DNA of 64,000 nucleotides from JAADDV01 sp964582875. GTDB taxonomy: Bacteria > Aquificota > Aquificia > Aquificales > Hydrogenothermaceae. The notes beneath the pieces are model-generated. The model saw only the letters and a list, made by a program, of their open reading frames with translations, was not told the DNA's origin and did no database searches. The DNA is taken from positions 9,831-73,830 of the forward strand of contig CAZOTZ010000001.1 in assembly GCA_964582875.1 (NCBI GenBank), in the 5' to 3' direction. The translations under genes and the position numbers were made by a program. Shown piece after piece: positions 32,316-40,463 of this stretch (positions within the stretch are counted from its first letter, which is position 1; each line of letters opens with the position of its first letter).

Positions 32316-33331
32316 TTAATCATCATNNNNNNNNNNNNNNNNNNNNNNNNNNNNNNNNNNNNNNNNNNNNNNNNNNNNNNNNNNNNNNNNNNNNNNNNNN
32401 NNNNNNNNNNNNNNNNNNNNNNNNNNTCGTCGTCATCGTCGTCATCATCTTTCCATTTCTTTTTCCACTTTTTCCATTTTTCCCATTTATAGTGTTTAGA
32501 TTTCATTATATGGAACCTATAACACATCCATCTTGGAACAGGCATTTCTATAATAAAAGGCTGTCCTAAATCACATGGTTGAAGCTCTGGAGTCTGTTCA
32601 GCAGCTTTTGTGATTGCAAAGATGAAAAGTTTTCCATCACATGGAGGGAAATAACCTTCTCCAAAAGCTTCTGCTGCATCAACCAGGTCCATATATCTGT
32701 CAGTTTCAGGCTCAAAATTACCATCTCCCATTGTGTAATACCATATAGCTTCCTGAACCTCAGCTTTTGAATAACCATCTCTATTGTTAATTATGTATAG
32801 GATTTTGTCATAAGGTATTTCATCATCATTGTAGTCTTTCTTCAGAAAATCAACTAAAGAAACTTCACCTTTTGGAGTATCAAATGTCCCTAAATCAGGA
32901 AGTGGTTCAAATGGAGAAAACATTCTAACTAAATAGTCATAATCGGCATCCCCTATAAGGTTCTGGTCTAAACACCACGCCTGATAATCCCTCTCGTTTT
33001 TAACAGAGTATCTACATTCATGGGTGATATCTTTAAAATTAAGTATCCTTGTGTACATACCATCTTCATCAAGGTTTATATGAGCTGTAACCCATCCATC
33101 AGGAAGGTTAAACGGCAGGGATATAGGGGAGCAGAACCTCTTTGAACCAAAAAACTGTTTGAAGTTAAAGTCAAACTTCTTAATGTTTACATTACATATT
33201 CCTTTGTAATTTTTGAAAGGCTTAAAGTCCGAGTCTTCAACAGGGCAGTCATCAGCAATAGCTTTAAATGGAGCAACTAAGAGCAAAGAGGCGAGTAAAA
33301 ATACGAACAAAAATTGCTTTTTGAAAAGCAT
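32316..33331 (-). CDS. Secreted thioester-domain-like protein with Trp/Lys and poly-Asp tail (contains a gap)
   Basis: About 300 residues are visible before a 100-N gap. A signal peptide (about 1-26) is followed by a domain with the two hallmarks of thioester adhesion domains: Cys120 in QAWCLDQN and Gln193 in EVQEAIWYYT, preceded by YDKILYIINN. In Gram-positive surface proteins this Cys and Gln form an internal thioester that binds targets covalently. The tail reads WEKWKKWKKKWK then at least seven Asp (295-301) and enters the gap, which must hold more GAT/GAC codons; the left flank gives GAT GAT TAA, so I end the gene at 32316. No Gram-positive anchor. The family call rests on motif and spacing and is unproven. 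Confidence 0.65.
32327..32426. other. 100-N scaffold gap inside an Asp-codon repeat
   Basis: Fixed-length N run flanked on both sides by ATC/GTC triplets (Asp codons on the minus strand). The gap arises where a simple triplet repeat stopped assembly; the real repeat length is unknown. Confidence 0.9.
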
Positions 33332-33339
33332 CGCAATAC

Positions 33340-33365
33340 CTCCTCCTGAAATTGTTCTGGAGGAG
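33340..33365 (-). promoter_or_regulatory. Leader hairpin that can hide the ribosome binding site
   Basis: On the minus-strand RNA CUCCUCC (33365-33359) can pair with GGAGGAG (33346-33340) across a 12-base loop. The second arm is the ribosome binding site of the thioester-domain gene (GGAGGAGGTATTGC then ATG). Translation would be blocked when the stem forms. Confidence 0.55.
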
Positions 33366-33673
33366 ATTTTGCAAATATGCTTCCATTTTGAAAGTACATG
33401 AAAAAACTGGATTTTTTATATACATGAAAAAACTGAATTTCCTATGAAAGGATTTAAAAATCTCTATGTAAACTTTTTTTACAAAAAAAAGAAGAGAAAT
33501 GATAAATATTTACTTAATTATGTATTTAGCAGGCACGTAAGAATATTTTACAATAAGTAAAAAATCCCAACGCATTAAAGATTTATAATCCATTGAACTA
33601 ACTACAAAAAATGGTGGAATTAGCACAGAAGGTTTCTTAAAATTTATGTATACAAAAAAATAAGGTGATATGT
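33366..33673. other. AT-rich intergenic region with short repeats
   Basis: About 310 bases between the thioester-domain gene and gpsA. It holds a 15-base direct repeat TACATGAAAAAACTG at 33395 and 33421 (26-base period), the palindrome at 33467-33483, and an inverted repeat TTTTAC/GTAAAA at 33546-33562. A TATAAT at 33584-33589 could serve gpsA, without a good -35. No protein-coding frame or RNA gene recognised. Confidence 0.6.
33467..33483. promoter_or_regulatory. Palindrome TGTAAA-CTTTT-TTTACA upstream of the thioester-domain gene
   Basis: Third 6-5-6 palindrome of the same type, in the divergent region shared with gpsA, about 135 bases before the thioester-domain start. Confidence 0.5.
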
Positions 33674-34672
33674 ATGTACAAAAAACTATCTGTTGTAGGT
33701 TCTGGAAGCTGGGGAACAGCCTTAGCTCAGGTATTTGCAGATAACTTTAAAGAGGTTATTGTCTGGGGAAGAAACAGTGAAACAATAAACGACATTAACA
33801 GAGAACATGTAAACAAGAAATACCTTCCAGAAATAAGGTTAAAAGACAATATAAAAGGGACTACAGATATAAATGAAGCCTTTTTTGAAGGTGATATCGT
33901 TATTATCTCTATACCTACCCAGAGAATAAGGGAAGTTTTAAAAAATGTAAAAAGTGTTTTAAATAAACCAGTTGTATCTGCATCTAAGGGAATAGAGATA
34001 GAGAGTCTAAAATTACCTTCCCGTATCATTCAGGAAGTTTTAAGTATGAAAAGGGAACTTGTTCTTGCTCTGTCAGGTCCATCTTTTGCCAAAGAAGTGG
34101 CAAAAGGGCTTCCTACTGCTGTAACCCTTGCAGGTGAGAAAAATATCTCAAAAGAAATACAGAAAACACTTAACACAGAAACCTTCAGGCTTTATATATC
34201 TGATGATATAAATGGTGTTCAGGTTGGAGGAGCAGTAAAAAACATAATTGCAATAGCAACAGGTGCAAGTGATGGACTTGGATTAGGTTATAATGCGAGG
34301 GCTGGTCTTATAACAAGAGGTCTTTATGAAATGACAAAAGTTGCAAAGATATTTGGAGGAAAACCAGAAACCCTTTACGGTCTGTCTGGTCTTGGTGATT
34401 TGGTACTTACAGCGACAGGAGAGTTATCAAGGAACAGAACATTTGGATATCTTCTTGGGAAAGGCAACAGTATAAAGGAAGCTTTTGAAAAAGTAGGGCA
34501 GGTTGTTGAGGGAGCTAAAACAGTGAAAGCGATAAGACAGATTGCTTTAAAATATAACCTTGAACTTCCTATCTCTGATATTGTTTACAGGGTAATATAC
34601 GAAAATCTATCCCCAAAAGATGCTGTTAGAATACTTATGAGTAGAGAACCAAAGGAAGAAAACTTCAGTTAG
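33674..34672 (+). CDS. gpsA: NAD(P)H-dependent glycerol-3-phosphate dehydrogenase
   Basis: 332 residues. Makes sn-glycerol-3-phosphate from dihydroxyacetone phosphate for phospholipids. It shows the nucleotide-binding VVGSGSWGTALAQVFADN, WGRN, SGPSFAKEVAKGLPTAV, the catalytic Lys region GGAVKNIIAIATG and a GLGDLVLTATGELSRNR stretch. ATG 33674 is chosen, with AAGGTG six bases ahead; a GTG at 33665 is also in frame. It ends 8 bases into the convergent DedA gene. Monocistronic on the plus strand. Confidence 0.95.
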   Translation: MYKKLSVVGSGSWGTALAQVFADNFKEVIVWGRNSETINDINREHVNKKYLPEIRLKDNIKGTTDINEAFFEGDIVIISIPTQRIREVLKNVKSVLNKPVVSASKGIEIESLKLPSRIIQEVLSMKRELVLALSGPSFAKEVAKGLPTAVTLAGEKNISKEIQKTLNTETFRLYISDDINGVQVGGAVKNIIAIATGASDGLGLGYNARAGLITRGLYEMTKVAKIFGGKPETLYGLSGLGDLVLTATGELSRNRTFGYLLGKGNSIKEAFEKVGQVVEGAKTVKAIRQIALKYNLELPISDIVYRVIYENLSPKDAVRILMSREPKEENFS

Positions 34673-35231
34673 AGAGCTTTTCTTTTATCTTAGGAACCAT
34701 TAAAAATATAGAAACAACCAGTAGAAGAACACCTGCTGCTATAAAGTAGTACTCTTTAGCCTCTCTGAAAACCTTTTCCGCAGCCTGACCAAATATATAC
34801 CCGAGGGATAGATATATAACAGCCCATATAAAAAGAGACATCAGGTTAAATACCATAAACTTCCAGACACTAAATCTCGTTGCCCCCATCAAAACCATAG
34901 GAACAATTCTCATACCGTACCAGAACCTGATAATAAAGATTGATAATGTCCCGTACTTATCAAAAAGTTTTTTTGCCTTTCTATATTTTTTCCTTGTGTA
35001 GCTGTTTTTAAGTAAAAGCTCTCTTCCTTTCCATCTTCCTAAAAAAAAGTAGATTATTTCATGGAGAAAAGCCCCAGACATTGCAAAAATAAGAGATTTT
35101 ATAGGTTCTAAAAAGTGGAGTTTTATAAAGAAGCCTACAACAAGGAGGAAAAGTTCCCCTTCAAGGAACGTCCCAATAAATACAGCTACATAACCGTATA
35201 CCTTAAGAAATGACTCTATATTTTCTATTAT
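34665..35231 (-). CDS. DedA-family membrane protein with probable ATA start
   Basis: 188 residues if begun at ATA 35231; the first ATG (35079-35081) would leave out about 50 residues that belong to the DedA fold (VYGYVAVFIGTFLEGELFLL). No ATG, GTG, TTG or CTG occurs in frame between the stop TAA at 35234-35232 and that ATG. An AGGGGG site lies exactly six bases ahead of the first of two ATA codons. The protein has four to five hydrophobic segments and the family motif FIIRFWYGMRIVPMVLMGATR. DedA proteins are inner-membrane proteins, some of them flippases of undecaprenyl or glycerophospholipids. Confidence 0.82.
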   Translation of the reverse strand: MIENIESFLKVYGYVAVFIGTFLEGELFLLVVGFFIKLHFLEPIKSLIFAMSGAFLHEIIYFFLGRWKGRELLLKNSYTRKKYRKAKKLFDKYGTLSIFIIRFWYGMRIVPMVLMGATRFSVWKFMVFNLMSLFIWAVIYLSLGYIFGQAAEKVFREAKEYYFIAAGVLLLVVSIFLMVPKIKEKLSN

Positions 35232-35268
35232 TTACAGCCCCCTAAAAAATTGGACTTAACTAATTATA

Positions 35269-36483
35269 CTAACTTTCAAGATTATCTGCCTCTACTGCAG
35301 CTATAAGTTTTTCAGATATATCAGGTAAAGCAGCTCTAACCCTTACCCATGCTGATAACATAGGGACACCTATAGGGTTTTCCCTAAATTCCTCTTCAGC
35401 AAGTTTTAAAGCTTCTACAAATGCTTCAACAGCTTCTATTTCTGTATGTCTATCGTACTCAAGACCGTTTATAAGAGAAAGGGCGTTATACTTTTCTATT
35501 GCGTATCTTGCTTCCTGAAGGTAAGTCATAAGAAGTGTTCTGAAAAACGACTCTGAAAATATTATTCCATCGTGGGAAAGAACCCTGAATAAGGTTTTTG
35601 CTATATCACTTGCCATTTTCATAAGACCTTCTCTTGGGTTTTTCTTTTCAAGTTTCTGGTGTTTATGTTCATAAGTTTCCATCACTTCAACCTGACATAT
35701 CCTATTAAAAGAGGTGTTTTGATACACTTCACTTAGCATAGAAACCTCAAGTCCCCATGTTGGAGAAATCCTTATCCCCCTTGCAAGGGTTCTTATAAAT
35801 GCAAACTCACCTGATAGTGCATACCTGAAACTGTCCAGATACTCAAGGTACTGGTTATTCCCAAGTATCTTTTTTAGTGCTCTTATAAGGGGAGTGTAAA
35901 AAATTCTTGTTACTCTACCGTAGAGTTTATTTGTAACCCGTGCGTAATAACCTTTACTGTACTCAAAATCAAGGGCAGGGTGAACCACAGGATAAAATAG
36001 TCTTGCAGGTAATTCCCTTGAGTAGTTTACAATATCACAGTCATGTAAACCTATCGCATATGCTGATGCGTCAGAAAGTATATAACCTAAACTCATCCAC
36101 ACAGAGCGACCCTTTCCTGGTATACCCACGTTAAAACCTGCTTCTTCAAGCTCCCTGTAAAGAGCCTGCATACGGGGACCGTCGTGCCATATAACCCTGA
36201 CTTCTGTTGGTATTTCAGACATTATCTTTTTTACTTTCTTGAATTCTTCTTCTGATGCCCTATCAAGGGATAAAACTATCCTGTACAGGTACTTTATTTT
36301 TTTTATTTCCTCAACAATTTTAGGCATTGCTGGTCCTTCAAACTCTGAGTAAAGAGAAGGTAAAAGAAGAACCATATTTCTTCTTTTTGCAAAAATCTGA
36401 AGCTCATACTCAAGTTCGTCTAATGAGCGGTTATTGAGCTTCTGCAGTGTTGTAATAACACCATTCTGGAAGAAATCTGCCAT
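35269..36483 (-). CDS. gpgS: Glucosyl-3-phosphoglycerate synthase
   Basis: 404 residues, family GT81. It would transfer glucose from an NDP-glucose to 3-phosphoglycerate, giving glucosyl-3-phosphoglycerate, the precursor of the compatible solute glucosylglycerate. Visible features are the acceptor/donor loop GIPGKGRSVWMSLGY, the metal-binding LHDCDIVNY, and the GEFAFIRTLARG and TWGLEVSMLSEVYQ stretches. It is the last gene of the cluster gpgP, glycerate kinase, ggs, gpgS, and the same set of genes is reported as operon-like in Persephonella marina. A mannosyl-3-phosphoglycerate synthase is less likely given this neighbourhood. Confidence 0.87.
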   Translation of the reverse strand: MADFFQNGVITTLQKLNNRSLDELEYELQIFAKRRNMVLLLPSLYSEFEGPAMPKIVEEIKKIKYLYRIVLSLDRASEEEFKKVKKIMSEIPTEVRVIWHDGPRMQALYRELEEAGFNVGIPGKGRSVWMSLGYILSDASAYAIGLHDCDIVNYSRELPARLFYPVVHPALDFEYSKGYYARVTNKLYGRVTRIFYTPLIRALKKILGNNQYLEYLDSFRYALSGEFAFIRTLARGIRISPTWGLEVSMLSEVYQNTSFNRICQVEVMETYEHKHQKLEKKNPREGLMKMASDIAKTLFRVLSHDGIIFSESFFRTLLMTYLQEARYAIEKYNALSLINGLEYDRHTEIEAVEAFVEALKLAEEEFRENPIGVPMLSAWVRVRAALPDISEKLIAAVEADNLES

Positions 36484-36492
36484 TTTCCACCT

Positions 36493-37746
36493 CTACTTCC
36501 ATAGTTTTAATAAATAAGGTTTCATTTTTTCAAAATGCTCAGCCTGTTTTTGATAAAACATCTCAGCCTCTTCTTCGGAAAAGCTGTAAAGTCTGTTTAC
36601 TGTTGAAGCAACTTTTGCATTATACAGGGGAATCATTGTGTTTAAAAGTTTAAATTTCTGCCTTGGGGTAATATGGAAGTTATAAGCGTACCTGTAAACA
36701 ATTCTTATCCATGTTTCCACAGGCATTAGAAATTTTTCTACATTCTCCTCTATAAAAAGTTTTTTTATTACATCAAAATCTTCCTTTTCAAGTATTACCT
36801 TCCATACTCCAGCAAAGTTGTTATAACCTATTTTGAAATACTCAATAAGTTCATGCAAATCTATTTCAAAAGTTTCAGGTTCTACACCTACATACTCCCC
36901 AAAAATAGGAACATCTTTAGTCTCTCTTACATTTTTCCAGTATTCCTGGTAATCTTCCATAAGACTGAAAAGTGTTCCTACAACTTCCCTATACATACCA
37001 GAAAGGTCTTTTGAAGGGTCTTTTTCGTGGTGTATCTTTGCTCCCAATCTTGCCTGACAGATTTTAGCTTTTTTTACTATAGCTGTTGTTGTCATCCATA
37101 TATCTATTCCGAAATGGGCAACATCTGTATGCCATACATCTTCGTCAAGGTACGTTTTTACAAGGTTGTAAGATATTCCAAAATCCCCACCTATAGGCTG
37201 TCTCACGTTGTATCCGTATAAAGCTCTTGTCATCGGAAAAGCTACGTTGTTGGTTATTGTTCCATCAAATTTAAATCTCTTATAAAAAGGTGTTACGTAA
37301 TCAAACCCTTTTAAAACAGGGTCAATTATATTTTTTACCCACTCTGGGGTTATTGATTTAAGGTCTGAATCAAAGGTTGCTACAGCTTTCGGTTTTAAAA
37401 ATTCTGCAGCTTCAAATACTGCCCGTAAAGCAGAACCTTTACCAGGTATTCCCCTGTATATAGTTACTATCTTTTCAACATTTTTATAATCACTTAAATC
37501 AACATTCTCAGCTTCTTCCCTTGTATCATCTGTTGAACCTCCATCTGAAACGAAAATAACACCTTTAAAATCTGGATAGTACTTCTCAATACCCTTTGCC
37601 ACAGTTTCTATAACATAGGCTATTGTATCCTGACTGTAGTAAGAGGGGATTCCTACAACAATGTCAGCGTGTCCTATCTTTTCTATTTTTTTCCTTGCAT
37701 CTTCCCTTAATGCTGTGGAAAATCTGTAAGGAGGGGATACATACAT
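36493..37746 (-). CDS. ggs: Glucosylglycerate synthase (single-step)
   Basis: 417 residues of a GT-A fold glycosyltransferase: VVGIPSYYSQDTIAYVIETV at the start, SDGGSTDDT, GIPGKGSALRAVFEAAEFL, the DxD-type TFDSDLKSI and a later GGDFGISYNLV. In Persephonella marina the enzyme encoded next to gpgS and gpgP makes glucosylglycerate in one step from ADP-glucose and D-glycerate, which fits gene order and the glycerate kinase next door. Nine bases separate it from gpgS. Assignment depends on context as much as on motifs. Confidence 0.83.
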   Translation of the reverse strand: MYVSPPYRFSTALREDARKKIEKIGHADIVVGIPSYYSQDTIAYVIETVAKGIEKYYPDFKGVIFVSDGGSTDDTREEAENVDLSDYKNVEKIVTIYRGIPGKGSALRAVFEAAEFLKPKAVATFDSDLKSITPEWVKNIIDPVLKGFDYVTPFYKRFKFDGTITNNVAFPMTRALYGYNVRQPIGGDFGISYNLVKTYLDEDVWHTDVAHFGIDIWMTTTAIVKKAKICQARLGAKIHHEKDPSKDLSGMYREVVGTLFSLMEDYQEYWKNVRETKDVPIFGEYVGVEPETFEIDLHELIEYFKIGYNNFAGVWKVILEKEDFDVIKKLFIEENVEKFLMPVETWIRIVYRYAYNFHITPRQKFKLLNTMIPLYNAKVASTVNRLYSFSEEEAEMFYQKQAEHFEKMKPYLLKLWK

Positions 37747-37763
37747 ATTTATACCTCTATAAC

Positions 37764-39062
37764 TTAATTCTCTAAAACAAGTATACTTACATCCATAACA
37801 TTTGTGCCAGTGTTTCCTGTCAGTATCACATCTCCTGTTTTACTGAAAAATGTAAAAGAGTCATTGTTAATCAGGTATTCATCTATATTAAGACCTAAAC
37901 GTTTAGCTTTAAGATAACTTTTATAGTCAACAACCGCACCAGCTGCTTCTGAATTTCCATCTATCCCATCTGTTCCACAGCTCAGGAAAGCCACATTTTT
38001 TTCATTTTTTATCTCTTTTAAAAAAGAAAGACACATCTCCTGATTTCTACCACCTTTACCATAACCCCTCACACTAACAGTAGTTTCTCCTCCAAACAAA
38101 AGGCAAACAGGGGGTCTAAAAGGATTTCCACTTTTTTTTATCTCTTTAGCTATAGATGATATTCCTTTTGCGATTTCCCTCGCTTCCCCTTTAAGTTGAG
38201 AGGTCATTATATATGTATTGAAACCTAACCTTTCAGCTTCTTCTTTTGCGTACTCAAGGGCTATAAGGTTACTTCCTATAATGAAATGTTTTATATTTGG
38301 ATTTTCTTCTTTTGGAGTTTCACTTATTATACCTTTCATTCCTCTTTCTATAACCGTTTTAACAGATACAGGAATTTTATCCCAGAGGTTGTACTTACGT
38401 AGTATCCTGTAAGCATCCTGATAAGTTGATTTATCGTAATACATAGGAGCTGAACCTATAGTAAAAAGGTCATCTCCTATAACATCTGATATAACAAGGA
38501 CTATTCCTTTGGCTTTTGTGGAATGTCCTAATCTACCACCTTTTATTCTTGATATATGTTTTCTTATAACGTTTATTTCCTCTATAGGTACTGAATTTTT
38601 TAAGAGTAAATCTGTAAGTTTTTTCAAATCATCAAGGGTTATAGGAGGTATAAGTTTTTCTATAAGAGCTGAACTTCCCCCTGAAAGAAGATATATAAAG
38701 AAATCTTCTTCTTTTAATCTTGAAAGTCTATCTAAAAGTAATTCTCCTGCTTTTAAACTTTTTTCGTCTGGTATAGGATGGGAACTTTTAAACACATCTA
38801 TACTTTTCAGTTTTTCTGCATAATTGCACACAACAAGTCCATTTTTAATTCTGTTATTAAATATTTTTTCTATAGCTTTAGCCATCTCTATAGAAGCTTT
38901 TCCACTTCCAAAAACGTAGATTTTATCAGGTATTACAAAAAATTCATCTTTAACTTTTAATTGACTGTCCTCTAAGGAAATATTTTCTTTAATAAGGTTT
39001 TCAGGATGAACACCCCTCAGTGAGTTTATAAAAATAGAAACAGCTTTATCTCTTAACTCCAC
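37764..39062 (-). CDS. Glycerate 2-kinase (MOFRL family)
   Basis: 432 residues starting at GTG 39062 with GGAGG upstream. The N-terminal DUF4147 part shows VFGSGKASIEMAKAIE, SSHPIPDEKSLKAG and LLSGGSSALIEKL; the C-terminal MOFRL domain shows CLLFGGETTVSVRGYGKGGRNQEM. It phosphorylates D-glycerate to 2-phosphoglycerate. Within the glucosylglycerate cluster it would set the D-glycerate level used by Ggs or return glycerate to glycolysis when the solute is broken down. It lies between gpgP (195 bases away) and ggs (17 bases). Confidence 0.9.
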   Translation of the reverse strand: MELRDKAVSIFINSLRGVHPENLIKENISLEDSQLKVKDEFFVIPDKIYVFGSGKASIEMAKAIEKIFNNRIKNGLVVCNYAEKLKSIDVFKSSHPIPDEKSLKAGELLLDRLSRLKEEDFFIYLLSGGSSALIEKLIPPITLDDLKKLTDLLLKNSVPIEEINVIRKHISRIKGGRLGHSTKAKGIVLVISDVIGDDLFTIGSAPMYYDKSTYQDAYRILRKYNLWDKIPVSVKTVIERGMKGIISETPKEENPNIKHFIIGSNLIALEYAKEEAERLGFNTYIMTSQLKGEAREIAKGISSIAKEIKKSGNPFRPPVCLLFGGETTVSVRGYGKGGRNQEMCLSFLKEIKNEKNVAFLSCGTDGIDGNSEAAGAVVDYKSYLKAKRLGLNIDEYLINNDSFTFFSKTGDVILTGNTGTNVMDVSILVLEN

Positions 39063-39252
39063 TCCGAACCTCCATTCATAACCAGTTATGAAATAAAAAT
39101 AAAAATCAAACCTTTATCTACCAATTACGGGAAAAGTAAAAGTTAATAATATCAATTACTTAGAGGTAGATATAAAAATAGATGGTAAAATACCATATAA
39201 AACTGTATAAAACATAGGAAATAAAATCAAGATTTTTAAGAATAGATTAAGA

Positions 39253-39275
39253 ATTATCAGTCGTAAACTGATAAT
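39253..39275. repeat. Inverted repeat at the end of gpgP
   Basis: ATTATCAGT and ACTGATAAT pair with a 5-base loop, covering the gpgP stop codon. Without a T-run on the minus strand it is not a standard terminator; it may stabilise the 3' end. The 195-base region after it (39063-39256) is AT-rich and may hold a separate promoter for the glycerate kinase gene; nothing else is seen there. Confidence 0.4.
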
Positions 39276-40060
39276 ATTTTAAGAATAATCTCGTTCCAGC
39301 CTTTACTACCAGGGTATGTTGACTTTACAAGATTATTAATTTTTAGATTTTCATAAGAACCATGGCTTTTTCTTATAAGGACTGGTATATCAACAGCTTT
39401 TAACATTGGAATATCATTTTTACTATCCCCTAACCCCACTGTTTTTATATCCCTGTAGATAGACATGTACACTTTTTCTGTCTCTCTGACAGCTTTCCCT
39501 TTATCCTGATTTTTTCCTATAAGGTGAAAAAACCTTCCTCCTTTTGTTATTTTTAGATTGTACTTTTCAGCTTCTTTTTCTAAATCAGGTAAAAGAGCGA
39601 TATTTTCTATAATAAAAGGTTCTGTGTATTCTCTTTGTTTTGCAAGTTTTGCTTTTTCTATAGATAGCCCTGTAAGTTTCGCAACTTCTTCAACAGTCAT
39701 GTCTCCAAATCCTTTTACAGGGAACTTCCTTTTCAGTTTTGAAAAAATACTCCTGATATAAGCGTAATCTTCCCCAAGCTTTATTACACAGTAGTTTTCC
39801 TTTTCCCCACAATCTTTTAGATACTTTTTATACCTTTCTGGGAAAAACACAGCTGCTCCATTTTCAACTATAAAAGGTTCATCAAAACCAAGCTCATTTA
39901 AAAGATTTTGTATTTCTGCCCTTGTTTTACTTGAGACAACAATCAGAGGGATTTTTTTCTTCTTAATAAGTTCTAAAGCCGGTATAGCATCTTTATAAGA
40001 GTAATCTTCGTGGTTTAAAAGGGTACCGTCTAAATCTGTAAAAATTAGTAGTTTACTCAA
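39257..40060 (-). CDS. gpgP: Glucosyl-3-phosphoglycerate phosphatase (MpgP/GpgP type)
   Basis: 267 residues of the HAD superfamily type IIB: LLIFTDLDGTLLNHEDYSY (catalytic Asp pair), VVSSKTRAEI, a cap domain, GRFFHLIGKNQDKGKAV and the metal-binding VGLGDSKNDIPMLKAV. It removes phosphate from glucosyl-3-phosphoglycerate (and often mannosyl-3-phosphoglycerate). I prefer the TTG start at 40060 because AAGGGTGG stands seven bases ahead; a GTG at 40081 would overlap the lipoprotein gene by 29 bases. Starts inside the end of the lipoprotein gene. Confidence 0.87.
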   Translation of the reverse strand: MSKLLIFTDLDGTLLNHEDYSYKDAIPALELIKKKKIPLIVVSSKTRAEIQNLLNELGFDEPFIVENGAAVFFPERYKKYLKDCGEKENYCVIKLGEDYAYIRSIFSKLKRKFPVKGFGDMTVEEVAKLTGLSIEKAKLAKQREYTEPFIIENIALLPDLEKEAEKYNLKITKGGRFFHLIGKNQDKGKAVRETEKVYMSIYRDIKTVGLGDSKNDIPMLKAVDIPVLIRKSHGSYENLKINNLVKSTYPGSKGWNEIILKILSVYD

Positions 40061-40454
40061 TTGGGAACCACCCTTTTTCACTTTTTACAAATTTTGTTCT
40101 TTCTTGAATTGTACACCTATCTTCCCCTTCTAATATCTCTGGACATTGTATAGAAACAAGGAGAAGAAGTGTTGTGTAAGGAAGTGTTTTTAAAGGATTT
40201 TTAAGTTTTCTTATTTTTCTTAACTTATCAATATTAAGAACAAGGTCAAACTGGTATTCAACTATATAATAGCCGTCTTTTGTCTGATATCCGTTTATCC
40301 TCTTGAAATTCTCTATTTCCCCAATTTTTGAGTACTTCCTGTTTATATACTTGATTATCTCTTCATTTCCTGGGATATCCTTACAGGAAGAAAAAAAGAG
40401 TATAGATAGAAGAAAAACAAGAAAAAATAAAACTTTTTTTTGCCCTCTCATCAC
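40053..40454 (-). CDS. Predicted lipoprotein
   Basis: 133 residues. A hydrophobic N-terminal segment ends with a lipobox (LFFSSC, Cys at about 24), so the mature protein would be lipid-anchored in the inner or outer membrane. The mature part is basic and has a central hydrophobic stretch (TTLLLLVSIQ). No family recognised. It sits between trpB (9 bases) and gpgP (overlap of 8 bases), so it belongs to the same transcript. Confidence 0.78.
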   Translation of the reverse strand: MMRGQKKVLFFLVFLLSILFFSSCKDIPGNEEIIKYINRKYSKIGEIENFKRINGYQTKDGYYIVEYQFDLVLNIDKLRKIRKLKNPLKTLPYTTLLLLVSIQCPEILEGEDRCTIQERTKFVKSEKGWFPIE

Positions 40455-40463
40455 TACACCATA

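Noticed and set aside
32566..32778. Alternative minus-strand frame inside the thioester-domain gene
   Set aside because: Different frame of the same strand, no similarity or start signal; the main frame has signal peptide and motifs.
39063..39256. Riboswitch or RNA gene in the glycerate kinase leader
   Set aside because: AT-rich with only weak short stems; no known riboswitch core seen.
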